Notes: a model not told the origin generated them from the sequence alone. Shown: positions 43,817 to 54,453, counted from the stretch's first letter. The stretch is 64,000 nucleotides of DNA from Vibrio ostreicida (GCF_013074385.2 NZ_JABEYA020000010.1:1-64000); one strand, 5' to 3'. Numbers and translations are program-made.

Positions 43817-44410
43817 ATGTTATATTCAACGTTAAAGCAAGGTAAACCGTTTCCATTTCACAATAAATTGGCCATTCAGTTGATTCAGCAATCCGATCTC
43901 GGTGACATTATCGCGATGTTAGATGATGAGAGAGTCAATCGGTATCTGTTTTTTGCACCCGCTGACGAACGTTTCTACCGTCAATATTTTCATTCCATCT
44001 TAGAAAATACAGCGGCTTCGATCGCCAACGGTTCATGGCCAGACAATCCAACGTTTATTATTCGTGATCAGCACGGGCGCTATATGGGGATGACGGCCGT
44101 CACTCAAGTTCCCCTGCTATCAGGTAACCATGAGGTAGGGTATCAGCTCCCCGCCCATGCTTGGGGCCTAGGAATAGCAACTCAAGCTTGCCAAATGATG
44201 ACAAATATCGCCTTCACTGAATTGGGTAGCCACAAAATCAGTGCCGATTGCTTTGCATCGAATACCGGCTCGTACAAAACACTCGAAAAATGTGGCTATG
44301 TATTGGAAGGTCGGCAACACCAATACTATCAATCCAACAACGGATTTGATGACAAGCTCTACTACGGGTTAACTGTCAAACAATACCTGACTCATCTTCG
44401 TTCTTCATAA
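43817..44410 (+). CDS. GNAT acetyltransferase (RimJ/RimL-like)
   Basis: 197 residues from ATG 43817, with CGAGGT upstream; an earlier ATG at 43769 adds 16 residues. The acetyl-CoA site lies in the stretch GYQLPAHAWGLGIATQACQM, and NTGSYKTLEKCGYVLEGRQ is typical of RimJ/L-type enzymes. It probably acetylates an amino group on a protein or small molecule in the cytoplasm. It may be co-transcribed with the AraC gene. Confidence 0.85.
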   Translation: MLYSTLKQGKPFPFHNKLAIQLIQQSDLGDIIAMLDDERVNRYLFFAPADERFYRQYFHSILENTAASIANGSWPDNPTFIIRDQHGRYMGMTAVTQVPLLSGNHEVGYQLPAHAWGLGIATQACQMMTNIAFTELGSHKISADCFASNTGSYKTLEKCGYVLEGRQHQYYQSNNGFDDKLYYGLTVKQYLTHLRSS

Positions 44411-44662
44411 GTACACAAACGCCTAGGCACTCGTTCCTCACATCGTGGTGCCTCCCTTTCCCATAGCTCGACTGTTGTGACTGGTGATTAAAACGACAAA
44501 TAGGACAAACTTGATTCCCTTAACGGACGAATTTTTACTCAAAAAACACTAAGTCATTGTTATGTTAGATTTTTACATTTAAGTGCAATCAGATTCAGTC
44601 TATGTTTTTAAACAGATATCGTTAACATTGCAATCCGTCAATTTAAGGGTTCAGAGGAAAAT
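44411..44662. other. intergenic region, promoter of the next pair
   Basis: AT-rich, 252 bases. TTCAGAGGAAAAT is the ribosome site for the gene at 44663. No other feature was seen. Confidence 0.45.
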
Positions 44663-45022
44663 ATGTACCAAGAACTGAGTCAGTTACTCGATAAAATCGG
44701 TTTTACCTACAACAAGCATGAGCTAAAAATTTGTACGACTCGCGCGCAAAAAATTAAAGCCATCAAAATGATGCTTATGAAAGCAAAAGAGCTCAATTTT
44801 GACGTTTCATCCAACCTGAATAAAAGTGTTTTGGCCGGTATCGCAAGCCAACAAGATATTACCGACCTGCAAGCCATCGACTTATTCAGCGAGTACGTCG
44901 CCAGTAATGAGGCGATGAAACAACAGATCCGCGAGTCTCTTTTTCTCGCGGTCTTGAGAAAGAGTGAAGAGTTCGACATGACGATGACGCTCAATGGAGA
45001 AGGGCAGACGCGTGTTTTCTGA
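44663..45022 (+). CDS. hypothetical protein, first of an overlapping pair
   Basis: 119 residues with a strong AGAGGA ribosome site. It is soluble and predicted all-helical, with a basic early part (TTRAQKIKAIKMMLMKAKEL) and an acidic end. There is no signal or membrane segment. Its last 29 bases overlap the next gene in another frame, so the two are translationally coupled. I do not recognise the family. The layout of two small overlapping soluble proteins is compatible with a toxin-antitoxin or regulator pair, but nothing in the residues proves it. Confidence 0.65.
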   Translation: MYQELSQLLDKIGFTYNKHELKICTTRAQKIKAIKMMLMKAKELNFDVSSNLNKSVLAGIASQQDITDLQAIDLFSEYVASNEAMKQQIRESLFLAVLRKSEEFDMTMTLNGEGQTRVF

Positions 45023-45284
45023 ACACGGGATCCGAGAAAGAGTCCAAGAGGCGGTTCGATGTGCTGAGTTACTCAAACTTGACGCATCGACCCCACATAT
45101 CAGAACCTACATGATAGCTTGCATTGCTGACCGCTATATCCACATTAACAATATTGGTGAGATCCTAAGCCGTGCCCTTTTCAACCCGCCCAAACTCAGA
45201 GTAGAGACATTAGAACACCGTGAACTTCACCGACTCATCAATACTTCTCTTGCTCAGGCAATGATGAACGTGGGTCTCAATTAA
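44994..45284 (+). CDS. hypothetical protein, second of an overlapping pair
   Basis: 96 residues from ATG 44994, inside the end of the upstream gene. It is helical and mildly basic, with GIRERVQEAVRCAELLKLDA, then HRELHRLINTSLAQAMMNVG near the end. An internal start with an AAGGG-like ribosome site is not better. There are no catalytic motifs. It depends on the upstream gene for expression. Confidence 0.6.
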   Translation: MEKGRRVFSEHGIRERVQEAVRCAELLKLDASTPHIRTYMIACIADRYIHINNIGEILSRALFNPPKLRVETLEHRELHRLINTSLAQAMMNVGLN

Positions 45285-45426
45285 ATATTCTATTCTTTCC
45301 GAGCATGGTGAACGCTCAGCTTTCTCGAGGGAAAAGCAGTTGATACCAACTTGATACTGAACACTATCGACTTCTTTCGTACGTTTTAGACGTTATCAAT
45401 AACACTAATCAACGTTGGAGAGAGAA

Positions 45427-45900
45427 ATGAACACGACCGATAAAACACCCAGTGAGATCTTCGCAGCCCATTTCAACATAGGTAATGGACTCGTTGGAGG
45501 TCAGAGATTCGATGTGAACTTGCTCATTTGCCAAAGGGATAAGTCCATTGTCGGCAAAGGCCATTTATTTCAATCTGTGAATCCACCTCTCAATGTGTTC
45601 ACGGATTTAAATGGTACATTTAACTATCAATGTACCATGTCTTCATGCCACATTATGATGAATCTTCAGGGCTATCAACCTTATCCTGGCATCCCGCCCG
45701 TAGGAACTGATCTGCATAACGTAACGCTGCGTATTTTACTGGATGAAGACTGGAAAACAGGCGTTGCTTTTTACAGCTATAAAAATGAGTCTGGCGAATG
45801 GATTGAAGCCGAAAATCAACCAGTCACTTTGGCAAACAGCGCGCCAATAAAATCCATCGAACAGTTTGAGTTTGCCCCTCAAGAGCTCACGAAAGCCTAG
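45427..45900 (+). CDS. DUF1842 domain protein
   Basis: 157 residues from ATG 45427, after GGAGAGAG. The pattern FDVNLLICQRDKSIVGKGH, NPPLNVFTDLNGTFNY and LRILLDEDWKTGVAFYSY matches DUF1842, a beta-rich family without known function. There is no signal peptide. It is monocistronic, with a terminator right behind. Confidence 0.75.
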   Translation: MNTTDKTPSEIFAAHFNIGNGLVGGQRFDVNLLICQRDKSIVGKGHLFQSVNPPLNVFTDLNGTFNYQCTMSSCHIMMNLQGYQPYPGIPPVGTDLHNVTLRILLDEDWKTGVAFYSYKNESGEWIEAENQPVTLANSAPIKSIEQFEFAPQELTKA

Positions 45901-45922
45901 CCAAAATGACGGTAGTCAGCAG

Positions 45923-45953
45923 CCAGTGACCCTATGTGGGTGACTGGTTTTTT
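45923..45953 (+). terminator. terminator of the DUF1842 gene
   Basis: CCAGTGACCC and GGGTGACTGG form a stem with one central mismatch, followed by TTTTTT. Confidence 0.8.
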
Positions 45954-46048
45954 CATCTCGATTTTTTTCCCAAGCAGTAAAACTTTTGTGTTTCTCGGCC
46001 CTCTCTTCTACTTTTTAATGACCCACTGTTTTTACCAATGAGACTGTC

Positions 46049-46981
46049 ATGAAATCGTTCCCCTATATCATTGCCATGAGCATGCTTAGTGTGAGTACCC
46101 CAGCATTAAGCAATGAACCTGTGAAATTGCTTTCTTTAGACTGGAGCAGTCAACAAGTGTTAACTAAGGTGTTGGGCACGCTGCTCTCTGAAAAGAAAGT
46201 ACCGATAAAATATGAATACACCGACGCCCGTGCTCAGTGGTATAAACTCGCTCACAATGAAGGGGATGTACAAGTCGAGGTATGGGAAGGCTCCATGGCC
46301 TCCAAGTTTCAACAGATGGTCGATTCTGGTCATATTCAAGCAGGCACGACGCACCAAGCGACCACTCGGGAAGATTGGTGGTACCCAGCTTATGCTGAGC
46401 AGCAATGCGCAGGTTTGCCTGACTGGACAGCGTTAAAAGACTGCGCCGCCGTGTTTTCAGAAGGCAAAGATCTGGGCATTTATTATACGGGCCCATGGGA
46501 AAAACCAGACAGGGCACGCATCAGGGCGCTCGGGCTTAAATTTGATGTGGTTCAGTTGAAAGACGGCAATGCGATTAATGAAAAAATTAAACAATACATG
46601 GCCGAAAAGAAACCGTTTTTAATCTTTAACTGGTCGCCTAACTGGGTCGAAGCAAAATATGAGGGCAAGTTTGTTGAGTTTCCTGCCTATGATGAGCAAT
46701 GTGAGAAGAAAGCATCCTGGGGCGTCAACCCCAATTACAAATGGGACTGTGGTAATCCTGTGGGTGGGTGGCTAAAAATCGCGGTATCACAAACGCTTGC
46801 AGCTAAATCACAGTGCGCCGCTGACATTATTAGCGCGTTTTCGCTAGACAATCAGCAAATTGCGCTCGCCGCTATGCTTGTGGACGATGAGAAATTGTCC
46901 GTTGAAGATGCGGCCAAACAATGGCTAAAACAAAACAATGGCCACGTCGAAAAATGGTTAACTCACCAGTCTTGCGGTTAA
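46049..46981 (+). CDS. glycine betaine/choline-type ABC substrate-binding protein, orphan
   Basis: 310 residues with a signal peptide to about ALSN. The OpuAC/ProX-type fold is indicated by VKLLSLDWSSQQVLTKVLG, VQVEVWEGSMASKFQQMV and KKPFLIFNWSPNWVEAKYEG. The aromatic-rich segments (WYPAY, WSPNWV) suit a quaternary-amine cage. No permease or ATPase gene lies beside it, so it would serve a transporter encoded elsewhere. It could bind another cationic or amino-sulfonate ligand. Confidence 0.85.
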   Translation: MKSFPYIIAMSMLSVSTPALSNEPVKLLSLDWSSQQVLTKVLGTLLSEKKVPIKYEYTDARAQWYKLAHNEGDVQVEVWEGSMASKFQQMVDSGHIQAGTTHQATTREDWWYPAYAEQQCAGLPDWTALKDCAAVFSEGKDLGIYYTGPWEKPDRARIRALGLKFDVVQLKDGNAINEKIKQYMAEKKPFLIFNWSPNWVEAKYEGKFVEFPAYDEQCEKKASWGVNPNYKWDCGNPVGGWLKIAVSQTLAAKSQCAADIISAFSLDNQQIALAAMLVDDEKLSVEDAAKQWLKQNNGHVEKWLTHQSCG

Positions 46982-47203
46982 ACAGCAGATGCTAAGGTCA
47001 AGCCTTATTTCACATCAGCGCGTTCAGACCTCACTCATCAGCTGATTATTGGCGCTTTTGTCTCGCCTTCGTGCGCGCAAAGGCGTCAATACTTCCAGAT
47101 CGCGTCACGGTGGCGTTGCCCACTTTTGTTCATCACTCCCTAGGAACCCTCACTGATTTTTTGATACTATTATCATTCACATACGTCCACTAAGGCTAGT
47201 CCA

Positions 47204-47338
47204 ATGAAAATGTCAATATTGCTTGTCAGCATAGCGCTGTTTGTTGCAGGGTGTTCAAGTACTTGGGAAGGAATGAAGCAAGACTCCTCAAAAGTATGGA
47301 AGGATACAAAAGAAGCGGTACACGAAGCGACAGAATAG
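47204..47338 (+). CDS. entericidin-like small lipoprotein
   Basis: 44 residues. MKMSILLVSIALFVAGCSS is a lipoprotein signal with lipobox VAGC. The short mature part WEGMKQDSSKVWKDTKEAVH is an amphipathic helix rich in K, E and D, as in entericidin-type lipoproteins of the outer membrane. TAAGG lies upstream. It is too short for most gene finders. Confidence 0.75.
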   Translation: MKMSILLVSIALFVAGCSSTWEGMKQDSSKVWKDTKEAVHEATE

Positions 47339-47382
47339 ACCAAGCCCTTCACGTTCATCCCTTTCGCGATGACCTTTAGGCA

Positions 47383-47418
47383 CACCCAGAGTAAAAGGGG
47401 CTCCCTCTACTCTGGGTG
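47383..47418. terminator. inverted repeat between convergent genes
   Basis: CACCCAGAGTA (47383-47393) and TACTCTGGGTG (47408-47418) pair perfectly. No T run follows on either strand. It probably ends both the lipoprotein gene and the chitinase-companion gene. Confidence 0.6.
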
Positions 47419-47424
47419 AGCTCG

Positions 47425-49272
47425 TTAAGGACAGTTATTGCTGGCCGAGCTAGGGAAGCGCCAAACCGAGGAAGAATACCCATCTCCTGAATTTGGATCC
47501 GGTCTGTCTCCCTGTGTCCACCACTGGTTCTGATATTCCTGACCATCTAGAGTGACCGTCATACACGGCGTCTCATAAATGGCTGATTCACTCCATTCAC
47601 CACTTGGCGGCGGAGTCACACCACCGTCTCCACCATCGCCGCCTTCAGACGTGACTTCTCCGCTGACCGCGTCCAGTGGCGCCGTTCGAGATTCAACCTG
47701 AGTAAACACGGTATACAAGAAGTCGAACAAAGCAGCTCGCCCTTGCTTGTCTGAAAGCGCATAAGAGGTCGCCTCTGTGACCCCCGCTTCTGACATCGCC
47801 TGATCAAATGCTTGAGCAGCGGTACTGTCATCAATAAAGACGGGCGCACTCTCGTCAGTAGGTTTATAGGAAATTTGAGTAAATGCCTTAACAAAAACAG
47901 GTCTAATCTCAGCGACGGTAAACTGCTCGTGATTAGACATATTAAGGCCGTGTTCAATCAAATCCTGACCAAACAGTTGATCAACATAGAACGAAACTTG
48001 ACGCGGGTAACGATACCACCACTCTTCCGCGGTTGCCGATATAGACTGTTTGTATTCTTCCGGACCTAAATCATAGCTATTAAGATACGGCAGCTCAGTC
48101 GTCACGCCATTGGAGTATGCGTCAACACAGACATCAAGGTAATCCCCAAATGCCGTACTATAACTTCCGGCATTGTAGATCACATTGATTAGGAAATCCG
48201 TCAGACGCAGCGCGTTAGGATCCTGAGTAAAACTCTCATCCTTCAGGGCGGTATTGAAACAAGTATTCCATGCTTCTTGATTCTGATACCAGCTTTGACT
48301 CGCCAGTACTTCAAGACGATTAATATCATTGAACTGAAAGTACGTTGCCGCAATCGGACCAAAGTAAATGTCTTCCAGTGAATCAGGGCCAATGGCTCCA
48401 CTTTGGATGTCGTTATCCTGATCATCAATGCTATAACCAAGGCTAGCATGCAACGCATTGTAGTTAATCAGCCCCAAAGCGCCTGGAGTGCTCTTGTCCG
48501 GAAGGCGCTTGCTGTAGTCATTGATTTGATAAGGCCCCCCTTGTCCTACCGCCAGAAGCTGACTGGCATAACCTGGTTCATGGATAGACTGCTTGGTAGC
48601 ACTTGGATCATAATCGGGGTTAATTCTCGTGTCTGACAACCCAGCTTCTTGAAGAAGCTGGGAGAGGATAGAGCCGACCAAGTATTCCTGATTAAAATTC
48701 ACCTCAGGGTATTTCTTTTCGACCAGATAAGAATACAAACTTCCGGCAATAAGGTTGGACAACACGACATCGTTGGCGTAATCGGTCCCTAGGTGGAAAA
48801 CATCGATGGTCGTCTGCGCATCATTGTATGGGAAAGTAACGTGATGAATAATCGCATTTTCGGTCGGCAAAGCACCGCCATTACTGTCTCCTCCATTATT
48901 GCCCCCTTCGTCTGGCCCGCCACTGTTTGGCTCACCATCAAATACAACGTCGGCATTGAATGTAGGCCAGATAGTCGCGGCTTGACCAGCCGCATCCACA
49001 CCAGTCACCACATTCACACCCTCTGACCAAACCGAATCGCCAACCGTCACACCATTGACCTGAGGTTTAGAACGGAAAGACATCGCGTAACTGCTGAGAT
49101 GGTTTACATCCAGCCCTCCCTCATCATCCGCCGTCGCCTTATACTGACAATACCAACCAGGAGCACAGTTATCTGGAGTAAAGGTCAATGTCTGCTCTAT
49201 GCTTTGCGCTAAAGCACCAAAAGACGGCAATAGGGTAACGCCAATCACAACACTTAGTGGGTTCAATTTCAT
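47425..49272 (-). CDS. secreted companion of the chitinase, lysozyme-like motif
   Basis: 615 residues with a signal peptide to about GALAQ. Residues ~25-110 form an extracellular beta domain. A Gly/Asn/Ser linker (about 114-134) follows, and then a helical domain with GQGGPYQINDY at 243-253 just after Glu232, reminiscent of the lysozyme/transglycosylase fold (GH19/GH23 group). After a second Gly-rich linker the C-terminal ~50 residues (YQNQWWTQGDRPDPNSGDGY) look like a chitin-binding module. It is 145 bases behind the chitinase on the same strand. Probably a second polysaccharide-degrading enzyme; the catalytic assignment is tentative. Confidence 0.7.
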   Translation of the reverse strand: MKLNPLSVVIGVTLLPSFGALAQSIEQTLTFTPDNCAPGWYCQYKATADDEGGLDVNHLSSYAMSFRSKPQVNGVTVGDSVWSEGVNVVTGVDAAGQAATIWPTFNADVVFDGEPNSGGPDEGGNNGGDSNGGALPTENAIIHHVTFPYNDAQTTIDVFHLGTDYANDVVLSNLIAGSLYSYLVEKKYPEVNFNQEYLVGSILSQLLQEAGLSDTRINPDYDPSATKQSIHEPGYASQLLAVGQGGPYQINDYSKRLPDKSTPGALGLINYNALHASLGYSIDDQDNDIQSGAIGPDSLEDIYFGPIAATYFQFNDINRLEVLASQSWYQNQEAWNTCFNTALKDESFTQDPNALRLTDFLINVIYNAGSYSTAFGDYLDVCVDAYSNGVTTELPYLNSYDLGPEEYKQSISATAEEWWYRYPRQVSFYVDQLFGQDLIEHGLNMSNHEQFTVAEIRPVFVKAFTQISYKPTDESAPVFIDDSTAAQAFDQAMSEAGVTEATSYALSDKQGRAALFDFLYTVFTQVESRTAPLDAVSGEVTSEGGDGGDGGVTPPPSGEWSESAIYETPCMTVTLDGQEYQNQWWTQGDRPDPNSGDGYSSSVWRFPSSASNNCP

Positions 49273-49417
49273 TATTTTTCTCTCTTTGAGTTAAAGCCAA
49301 ACCACGGCTAACAACTTACTGTCAGTGCATAGAAGTACGGCATACTCTGTCCATGCGCTTTGATGTGAGCCAAATGGCTCAAGAGCGGCGCCCATACACC
49401 GCTCTCCAACACACTGG

Positions 49418-52400
49418 TTATGGACAAGGCACTTGCTGCCAAAACCATGTACTACTTGGCGAGGGGGTTTCCCATGGACCTGGGTTGTTCTGAGCGACAT
49501 AACATTCGCCTTCAACGCGGACGGTGTCACCATTACTGACTTGCGTCTGACCTGGTACCCACTCAATAACGTCTTCAGGGTCAGTGGTTCCACCACCATT
49601 ATTACCGCCATCGGAACCACCATCACTCAAATCCGCCTGCGGCAATTCAGGGTGTTCAAAGGCAAAGGCAAAGGCCTGACCATTAGCAATTAGGGTATAA
49701 TTGGCAGGGCCGGAAATCGGCATGTAATACACCATTTCAAATTCGAACGAATCACCTGGGGCCAGTTGTTGATAAGCAGGAAGCGTGACGGAAATACGAT
49801 GCATATTGCCATCCAAACCGCCAATATTGTTATCTCGACTGTGACCGGAGGCAAGAACGCTCAGGTTGGCACCAGACCAGTCTATGGCGTTATCTGGGGC
49901 CGAAGTAGGAATATCGAATTGGAATTCAGTGCCACCCGCGAGGGTCACGTCTGAGTGATTGGTAAACTCAACTTTGGGGCTGATGGGGTAATTACTGTCA
50001 CCGATATCGAACTCTTTGACCGCGACCGAAATATCAACCGACTCTGCGGGTGTCTCGTTTTCCGCTACCGTATTACCGTATGGCGTTGCTGTGGTAAATC
50101 TGTCATAGATTATCTTGGTCAGAGTGTTACCCATGTGGAACTCACCCTGACCAGATTCACAGGCCTGCTCAGTGAGATCAACATGCTCTGAACGCTCACC
50201 ATGATCATCAAACAAGTAACAGTTATAGTCACCCGCTAACTCCCAAACCATGATGCCGCCTATTTCTTTGTCGGCAACGTAATCGGCTTTACGACGAACG
50301 GAGGCATCATCTTCCGTAGAAAGGAACACCTTCTTCTGTGAATTCCACAGCCACGGCGCGACGGCAACGTCATCGAAGTAGCGGGAGTACTCGCCTTGCA
50401 GTTTATCGTCTTCATTGATCTCTGGGTGGAGACCGTATGCCTGTACGTAGGTCCCTAATATTCCATTTTCTAGATTCTTGGCATGCCACATAGGGTTGGA
50501 GCCTGCGCCCATTTCATTGCCTTTAGGGTCAGTATCGTGCCACATGTTGTCGATGCCAACGGCACCGTTGCCACAGTGATTTTTTTCCCCAACGCCCGTG
50601 CCCGGAGGACACTGTGACTGATCGGGCAAGGCCGCTCGGCCCCACAGACCATTATTCCCTCCGGTTACCCCTTTCCAACCACGCGTGTAGTAAGGAACAC
50701 CAATGTTGATTCGACCCGCAGGCATCGAACCGCGGAAGTAATGGTACGCCCAGTCGGTATTGAGATAACCAATACCTTTGTAAGCCGGCTCAGAGTAAAC
50801 ACCCCATTGCTCCAGCTCAGAATCTTTACCCGTGTCATAAAGTGACGCATTGTGACCAACGTGGTCATTCCAAGCACCGTGTAAGTCATAGGACATAATA
50901 TTGACGTAATCGAGATACTTGGTGACATCAAAGTCCTCCATACCACGCAATAAGTAACCTGAGGATGGCGAAGCGATAGTCAGCATGTAATACTCATCAT
51001 CCGCGGCAGACGCACGATCAAGTTTCTCACGCAAGACTTTCATCAACTCCTGATAGGCCGCCCAAAGATGTGCACGACGTGGCTCCATAAAGTCTGCATC
51101 ATCAGGGTTGCCCGCTCCCGCCATAGACGTGGGGTACTCGTAATCAATATCGACGCCATCAAACTTGTATCGACGAATCAAGTCCACAGCGGATTGAGCA
51201 AAGGTGTCGATGCCCTGATGATTGATCGAACCATCAGCGTTGGTCGTCATGGAGTAGAATCCACCATCCGCGACCCTGACACCGTCATCATCAAAATGGC
51301 CCCCCGTTTCCGCCCAGCCACCAATTGAAATCATTGTTTTTACATCATATTTTTTCTTATACGTTGCCAAAGCACCAAAATGACCTTTAAAGCCCAGAGC
51401 TGGGTCAATGTCAACGCCCGGCCACTGCTTGCCAACGGCTGGGTTATCTGGGTCATTGACATCGCCAATGTTCACTTTACCGTCAGACCCAATACTGACA
51501 AAGGCATAGTTGACATGTGTGAGTTGTTGCCAAGGGATATCACTGACAAGATACGCCGCTTGTTTGTCATCACCCGCACGCCAGCTAGTAAAGTAGCCAA
51601 TCATCCGACGAGGGTGATCCGACCCCATTTTTTCACGGCCATTTTCATCGTAAGAATCGCAGTAAGGCACATCAACACCCACCGTTTGATGCAAACCGTC
51701 AGGTCGACAGCGTTGACTCACTGCATCGCTATTGACCGTTAAGATCACAGGAGTAGAGTCACTTGTGGTTTGTTGGTCATCGGTCGCTTTGGCGAACACA
51801 CTCAATTGACCCGAGCGGTCGGTTACGTAATCAAACTGGTAGGGAGAAGTCCTCATAGTGCCAACCGATGTTCCGCCTACAAAAAATTCGACTTGAGCGA
51901 TCTCACCATCGCTGTCGGTGGCGTCGGCGGTCAATGTCACCGCATCCCCTAATGAAACACTGGATTGAGACACGTTCAGTGTGACGACTGGCGGAACGTT
52001 TTGTCCCTCCTCGGCTTCAACCATTAATGTGACCGAGCTAGCCTCACTGTCCCCCTCATCGTTATCGGTCGCGACAACACTCAAGGTATGAGAGCCTTCC
52101 GTAGCGGTCCAGCTCGCCTGATAAGGCGCCGAAGAAGATTGGCCAATCAAGGCACCATCAACATAGAACGCAACCCGCTCGATTTGACCATCCGTGTCGG
52201 TAGCGCTAGCCACTAACAGTACCGTCTCACCAACAACGTAGGCGTCATTCACAACGGGAGAAGTCAGCGTCACCGTTGGAATCTGATTTTCACTACCGCC
52301 ACCGTTGCTGCAACTGTCGAGGCGTTTCCACTCTTGCCAATCACCTGAATGGGTTGATGGTATATTGTTCAGAGTCCAGAATGCCGCTTGGTAACCCACA

Positions 52401-52558
52401 TTCTGGTATTGAATTTGATCGCCTTCCCAGTAAACTTGAGTTGCATCCCACTGCTCCAAGTTACTGCAATCCATTGCTGCATAGCTATTGAAAGCCAGCA
52501 AACATGTCGCGCTAAGAGTACTCAAGCGAAACATGTTGTTATCCATGATTTTATTCAT
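49418..52558 (-). CDS. secreted multi-domain GH18 chitinase
   Basis: 1046 residues with a signal peptide to about SYA. A chitin-binding domain (about 29-84, with [15 protein letters not shown] and WQEWKRL) and two Ig-like repeats (about 92-180 and 188-277, each with a D-x-D-G-x-I motif) are followed by a GH18 catalytic domain (about 315-800). FDGVDIDYE (466-474) places the catalytic Glu at 474. A beta domain and a second chitin-binding module (end [11 protein letters not shown]) finish the protein. It is secreted and hydrolyses chitin. It likely forms an operon with the companion. Confidence 0.95.
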   Translation of the reverse strand: MNKIMDNNMFRLSTLSATCLLAFNSYAAMDCSNLEQWDATQVYWEGDQIQYQNVGYQAAFWTLNNIPSTHSGDWQEWKRLDSCSNGGGSENQIPTVTLTSPVVNDAYVVGETVLLVASATDTDGQIERVAFYVDGALIGQSSSAPYQASWTATEGSHTLSVVATDNDEGDSEASSVTLMVEAEEGQNVPPVVTLNVSQSSVSLGDAVTLTADATDSDGEIAQVEFFVGGTSVGTMRTSPYQFDYVTDRSGQLSVFAKATDDQQTTSDSTPVILTVNSDAVSQRCRPDGLHQTVGVDVPYCDSYDENGREKMGSDHPRRMIGYFTSWRAGDDKQAAYLVSDIPWQQLTHVNYAFVSIGSDGKVNIGDVNDPDNPAVGKQWPGVDIDPALGFKGHFGALATYKKKYDVKTMISIGGWAETGGHFDDDGVRVADGGFYSMTTNADGSINHQGIDTFAQSAVDLIRRYKFDGVDIDYEYPTSMAGAGNPDDADFMEPRRAHLWAAYQELMKVLREKLDRASAADDEYYMLTIASPSSGYLLRGMEDFDVTKYLDYVNIMSYDLHGAWNDHVGHNASLYDTGKDSELEQWGVYSEPAYKGIGYLNTDWAYHYFRGSMPAGRINIGVPYYTRGWKGVTGGNNGLWGRAALPDQSQCPPGTGVGEKNHCGNGAVGIDNMWHDTDPKGNEMGAGSNPMWHAKNLENGILGTYVQAYGLHPEINEDDKLQGEYSRYFDDVAVAPWLWNSQKKVFLSTEDDASVRRKADYVADKEIGGIMVWELAGDYNCYLFDDHGERSEHVDLTEQACESGQGEFHMGNTLTKIIYDRFTTATPYGNTVAENETPAESVDISVAVKEFDIGDSNYPISPKVEFTNHSDVTLAGGTEFQFDIPTSAPDNAIDWSGANLSVLASGHSRDNNIGGLDGNMHRISVTLPAYQQLAPGDSFEFEMVYYMPISGPANYTLIANGQAFAFAFEHPELPQADLSDGGSDGGNNGGGTTDPEDVIEWVPGQTQVSNGDTVRVEGECYVAQNNPGPWETPSPSSTWFWQQVPCP

Positions 52559-53060
52559 TGGTTATCCCCAACTAAATTATTTTATCGCTATTTCACGACT
52601 CGAAATAACTTTTAAAGGATTGAATAAATCGATGACGCTTGCATTAACTCACTATCAAATTTCACAATTCTTCATTATTTTCAGGTGGTTTTTATGTTTT
52701 TTTAAGCATTCTCACTCATATTTTGACAAATTTAACGAGAGTGCATGGCGGGGACAACATAAGGCTAATAGCCCTAGTGACAAGGGCGAGGATCGGATTC
52801 GTCGTCTAAAGAGGTCTTCCAGACAAGACTCGACAAGAGGATCGAGCAAAAGTTTTACGCGATAACTATTCCCACAGAAAAAACCGTCACTTGATTAGAA
52901 TGATTGACTTATATTTGGCTAATTTCATTCACTAAACAATGCGATATCAAATAAACATAATAAAAATCAATATGTTTTGGATTAACACTGAACCGCTCGG
53001 CAAACATTTACCCCTGTTTTCCCTCGGAATGGTTGTACTGCGAAGACCACCACACAGTGT
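52559..53060. other. intergenic region upstream of the chitinase
   Basis: AT-rich, 500 bases. A plus-strand frame of 125 codons (52488-52865) overlaps the chitinase start and lacks a ribosome site, so I do not call it. The chitinase promoter should lie here. No repeat was seen. Confidence 0.5.
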
Positions 53061-53270
53061 TTACATCAGCACTTTGATCGTCAGACGATGAGCGACTGGC
53101 GATAGCAAAAAGGAAATCACACCAGCGGCTGGCCACGCGAACAGAAATGCCTGTCCCCAAGAACGGAGAAACTCAGGCCCATTACCCAAGTTTAGGTAGG
53201 TGACCCAAAGGGTCATTAACGATGATAGAAAGAATGACATGATGACTGTAAATACAACCCGCTGCTTCAT
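53061..53270 (-). CDS. DUF2798 family small membrane protein
   Basis: 69 residues from the Met at 53270. It has two membrane helices (about 5-25 and 40-60) with a central polar loop NLGNGPEFLRSWGQAFLFAW that is typical of DUF2798. Its function is unknown. It is divergent from a LysR gene 109 bases away, the likely regulator. A longer start at 53324 adds 18 non-conserved residues. Confidence 0.75.
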   Translation of the reverse strand: MKQRVVFTVIMSFFLSSLMTLWVTYLNLGNGPEFLRSWGQAFLFAWPAAGVISFLLSPVAHRLTIKVLM

Positions 53271-53379
53271 ATTTTGATTCTCACGTTTGCCTGATGGTGT
53301 GAGAAAAACTATATTTGAAACCAATTATGATTTCCATTTAACAAAATGAGTATCTAAAACCCATATTTGGTTTCAAACT

Positions 53380-54261
53380 ATGCATGACAATATTTCACTT
53401 TTCGTTTCGGTTGTTGAGGCTGGAAACTTTAAGTTGGCCAGTCAACATCTCAATATTCCTTCCTCCACCATTGGCCGACGTATTAAAGCGCTCGAAGATC
53501 AATTCTCCTGTAAGTTGCTCAGCAGAAACAGTCATACTTTTGAGGTAACACGTGAGGGTAAGAAGTTGTATGAAAAAGCCCGTTTTCATGTCAACTCTAT
53601 CGACTCTCTCGTCAATGAACTGCTCGACGACGTATCCAGCGACCGCGGGCCGATTAAGTTATTGGCCCCGACCAACTTAGTGACCAGTTGCATACAAGAG
53701 CCGCTATCGCGTTACCTCCATGACAACCCCAACATTGAGCTGGAACTGCAACTCAGCAATACCATGGCCCATTTTTATTCTTCCAACGCCGATATTGCTA
53801 TTCGAACGGGTAAACAGCGTGACTCAGATTTGACACAACTGAAACTCGGTACGGTCAACACCGTTCTCGTTGCTAGCCCTGCTTATCTCAATACAGTCAA
53901 CAAACTCACTCATCCCCAAGATATGCGAGCCCTGAGCGTGATCATCACTGAGCCCTTGTTGATCTGGGAACTCTCTTTGGAGGCTGACAGAACGGAAACA
54001 ACCATTTTCCAACCTTCTCAACGGCGTATTCTTCTCAATGACTTGAACGTTGCCAAACAGTTTTCCACCCATCACCTTGGCATTGCATTACTGCCACTGA
54101 CGGAAGTAAAGACCGAGCTTAACACTGGCCAGTTGGTCAGGGTCCTACCCCATTGGCAAGGGCCTGTTCGGGATATCTATGCGATTTGGTATCGCAGACA
54201 ACTGCTCAGCACCAGGGCGTCTAAATTGGTTGACTTTCTAAAAGCCAATCTAAGGTTCTAA
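53380..54261 (+). CDS. LysR-type regulator next to the DUF2798 gene
   Basis: 293 residues. The helix-turn-helix MHDNISLFVSVVEAGNFKLA and SSTIGRRIKALEDQFSCKLL is the LysR signature. An effector domain follows (about 90-290: IKLLAPTNLVTSCIQEPLSR, FYSSNADIAIRTG). It probably controls the divergent small membrane protein. The ligand is unknown. Confidence 0.88.
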   Translation: MHDNISLFVSVVEAGNFKLASQHLNIPSSTIGRRIKALEDQFSCKLLSRNSHTFEVTREGKKLYEKARFHVNSIDSLVNELLDDVSSDRGPIKLLAPTNLVTSCIQEPLSRYLHDNPNIELELQLSNTMAHFYSSNADIAIRTGKQRDSDLTQLKLGTVNTVLVASPAYLNTVNKLTHPQDMRALSVIITEPLLIWELSLEADRTETTIFQPSQRRILLNDLNVAKQFSTHHLGIALLPLTEVKTELNTGQLVRVLPHWQGPVRDIYAIWYRRQLLSTRASKLVDFLKANLRF

Positions 54262-54453
54262 CTATCGGGATTTGAGGTGGGCCTTTAAGGACGCAGGACG
54301 GAACGCCACGGTTAAAGCTCAATCATGTGGGAATCAGAAAAACCACCAATATAATTTGCTCAACCGCTCCTCACCGCCTTAATGACAGTTTTAGCACCGA
54401 AAAATAGGACAGATCGTTTTCCGATTATCTGTCCCATCCAAGCTGAGTCATCG

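Noticed and set aside
52488..52865. 125-codon plus-strand frame ahead of the chitinase
   Set aside because: It overlaps the chitinase start in antisense, has no ribosome site, and its composition looks like translated AT-rich promoter DNA.
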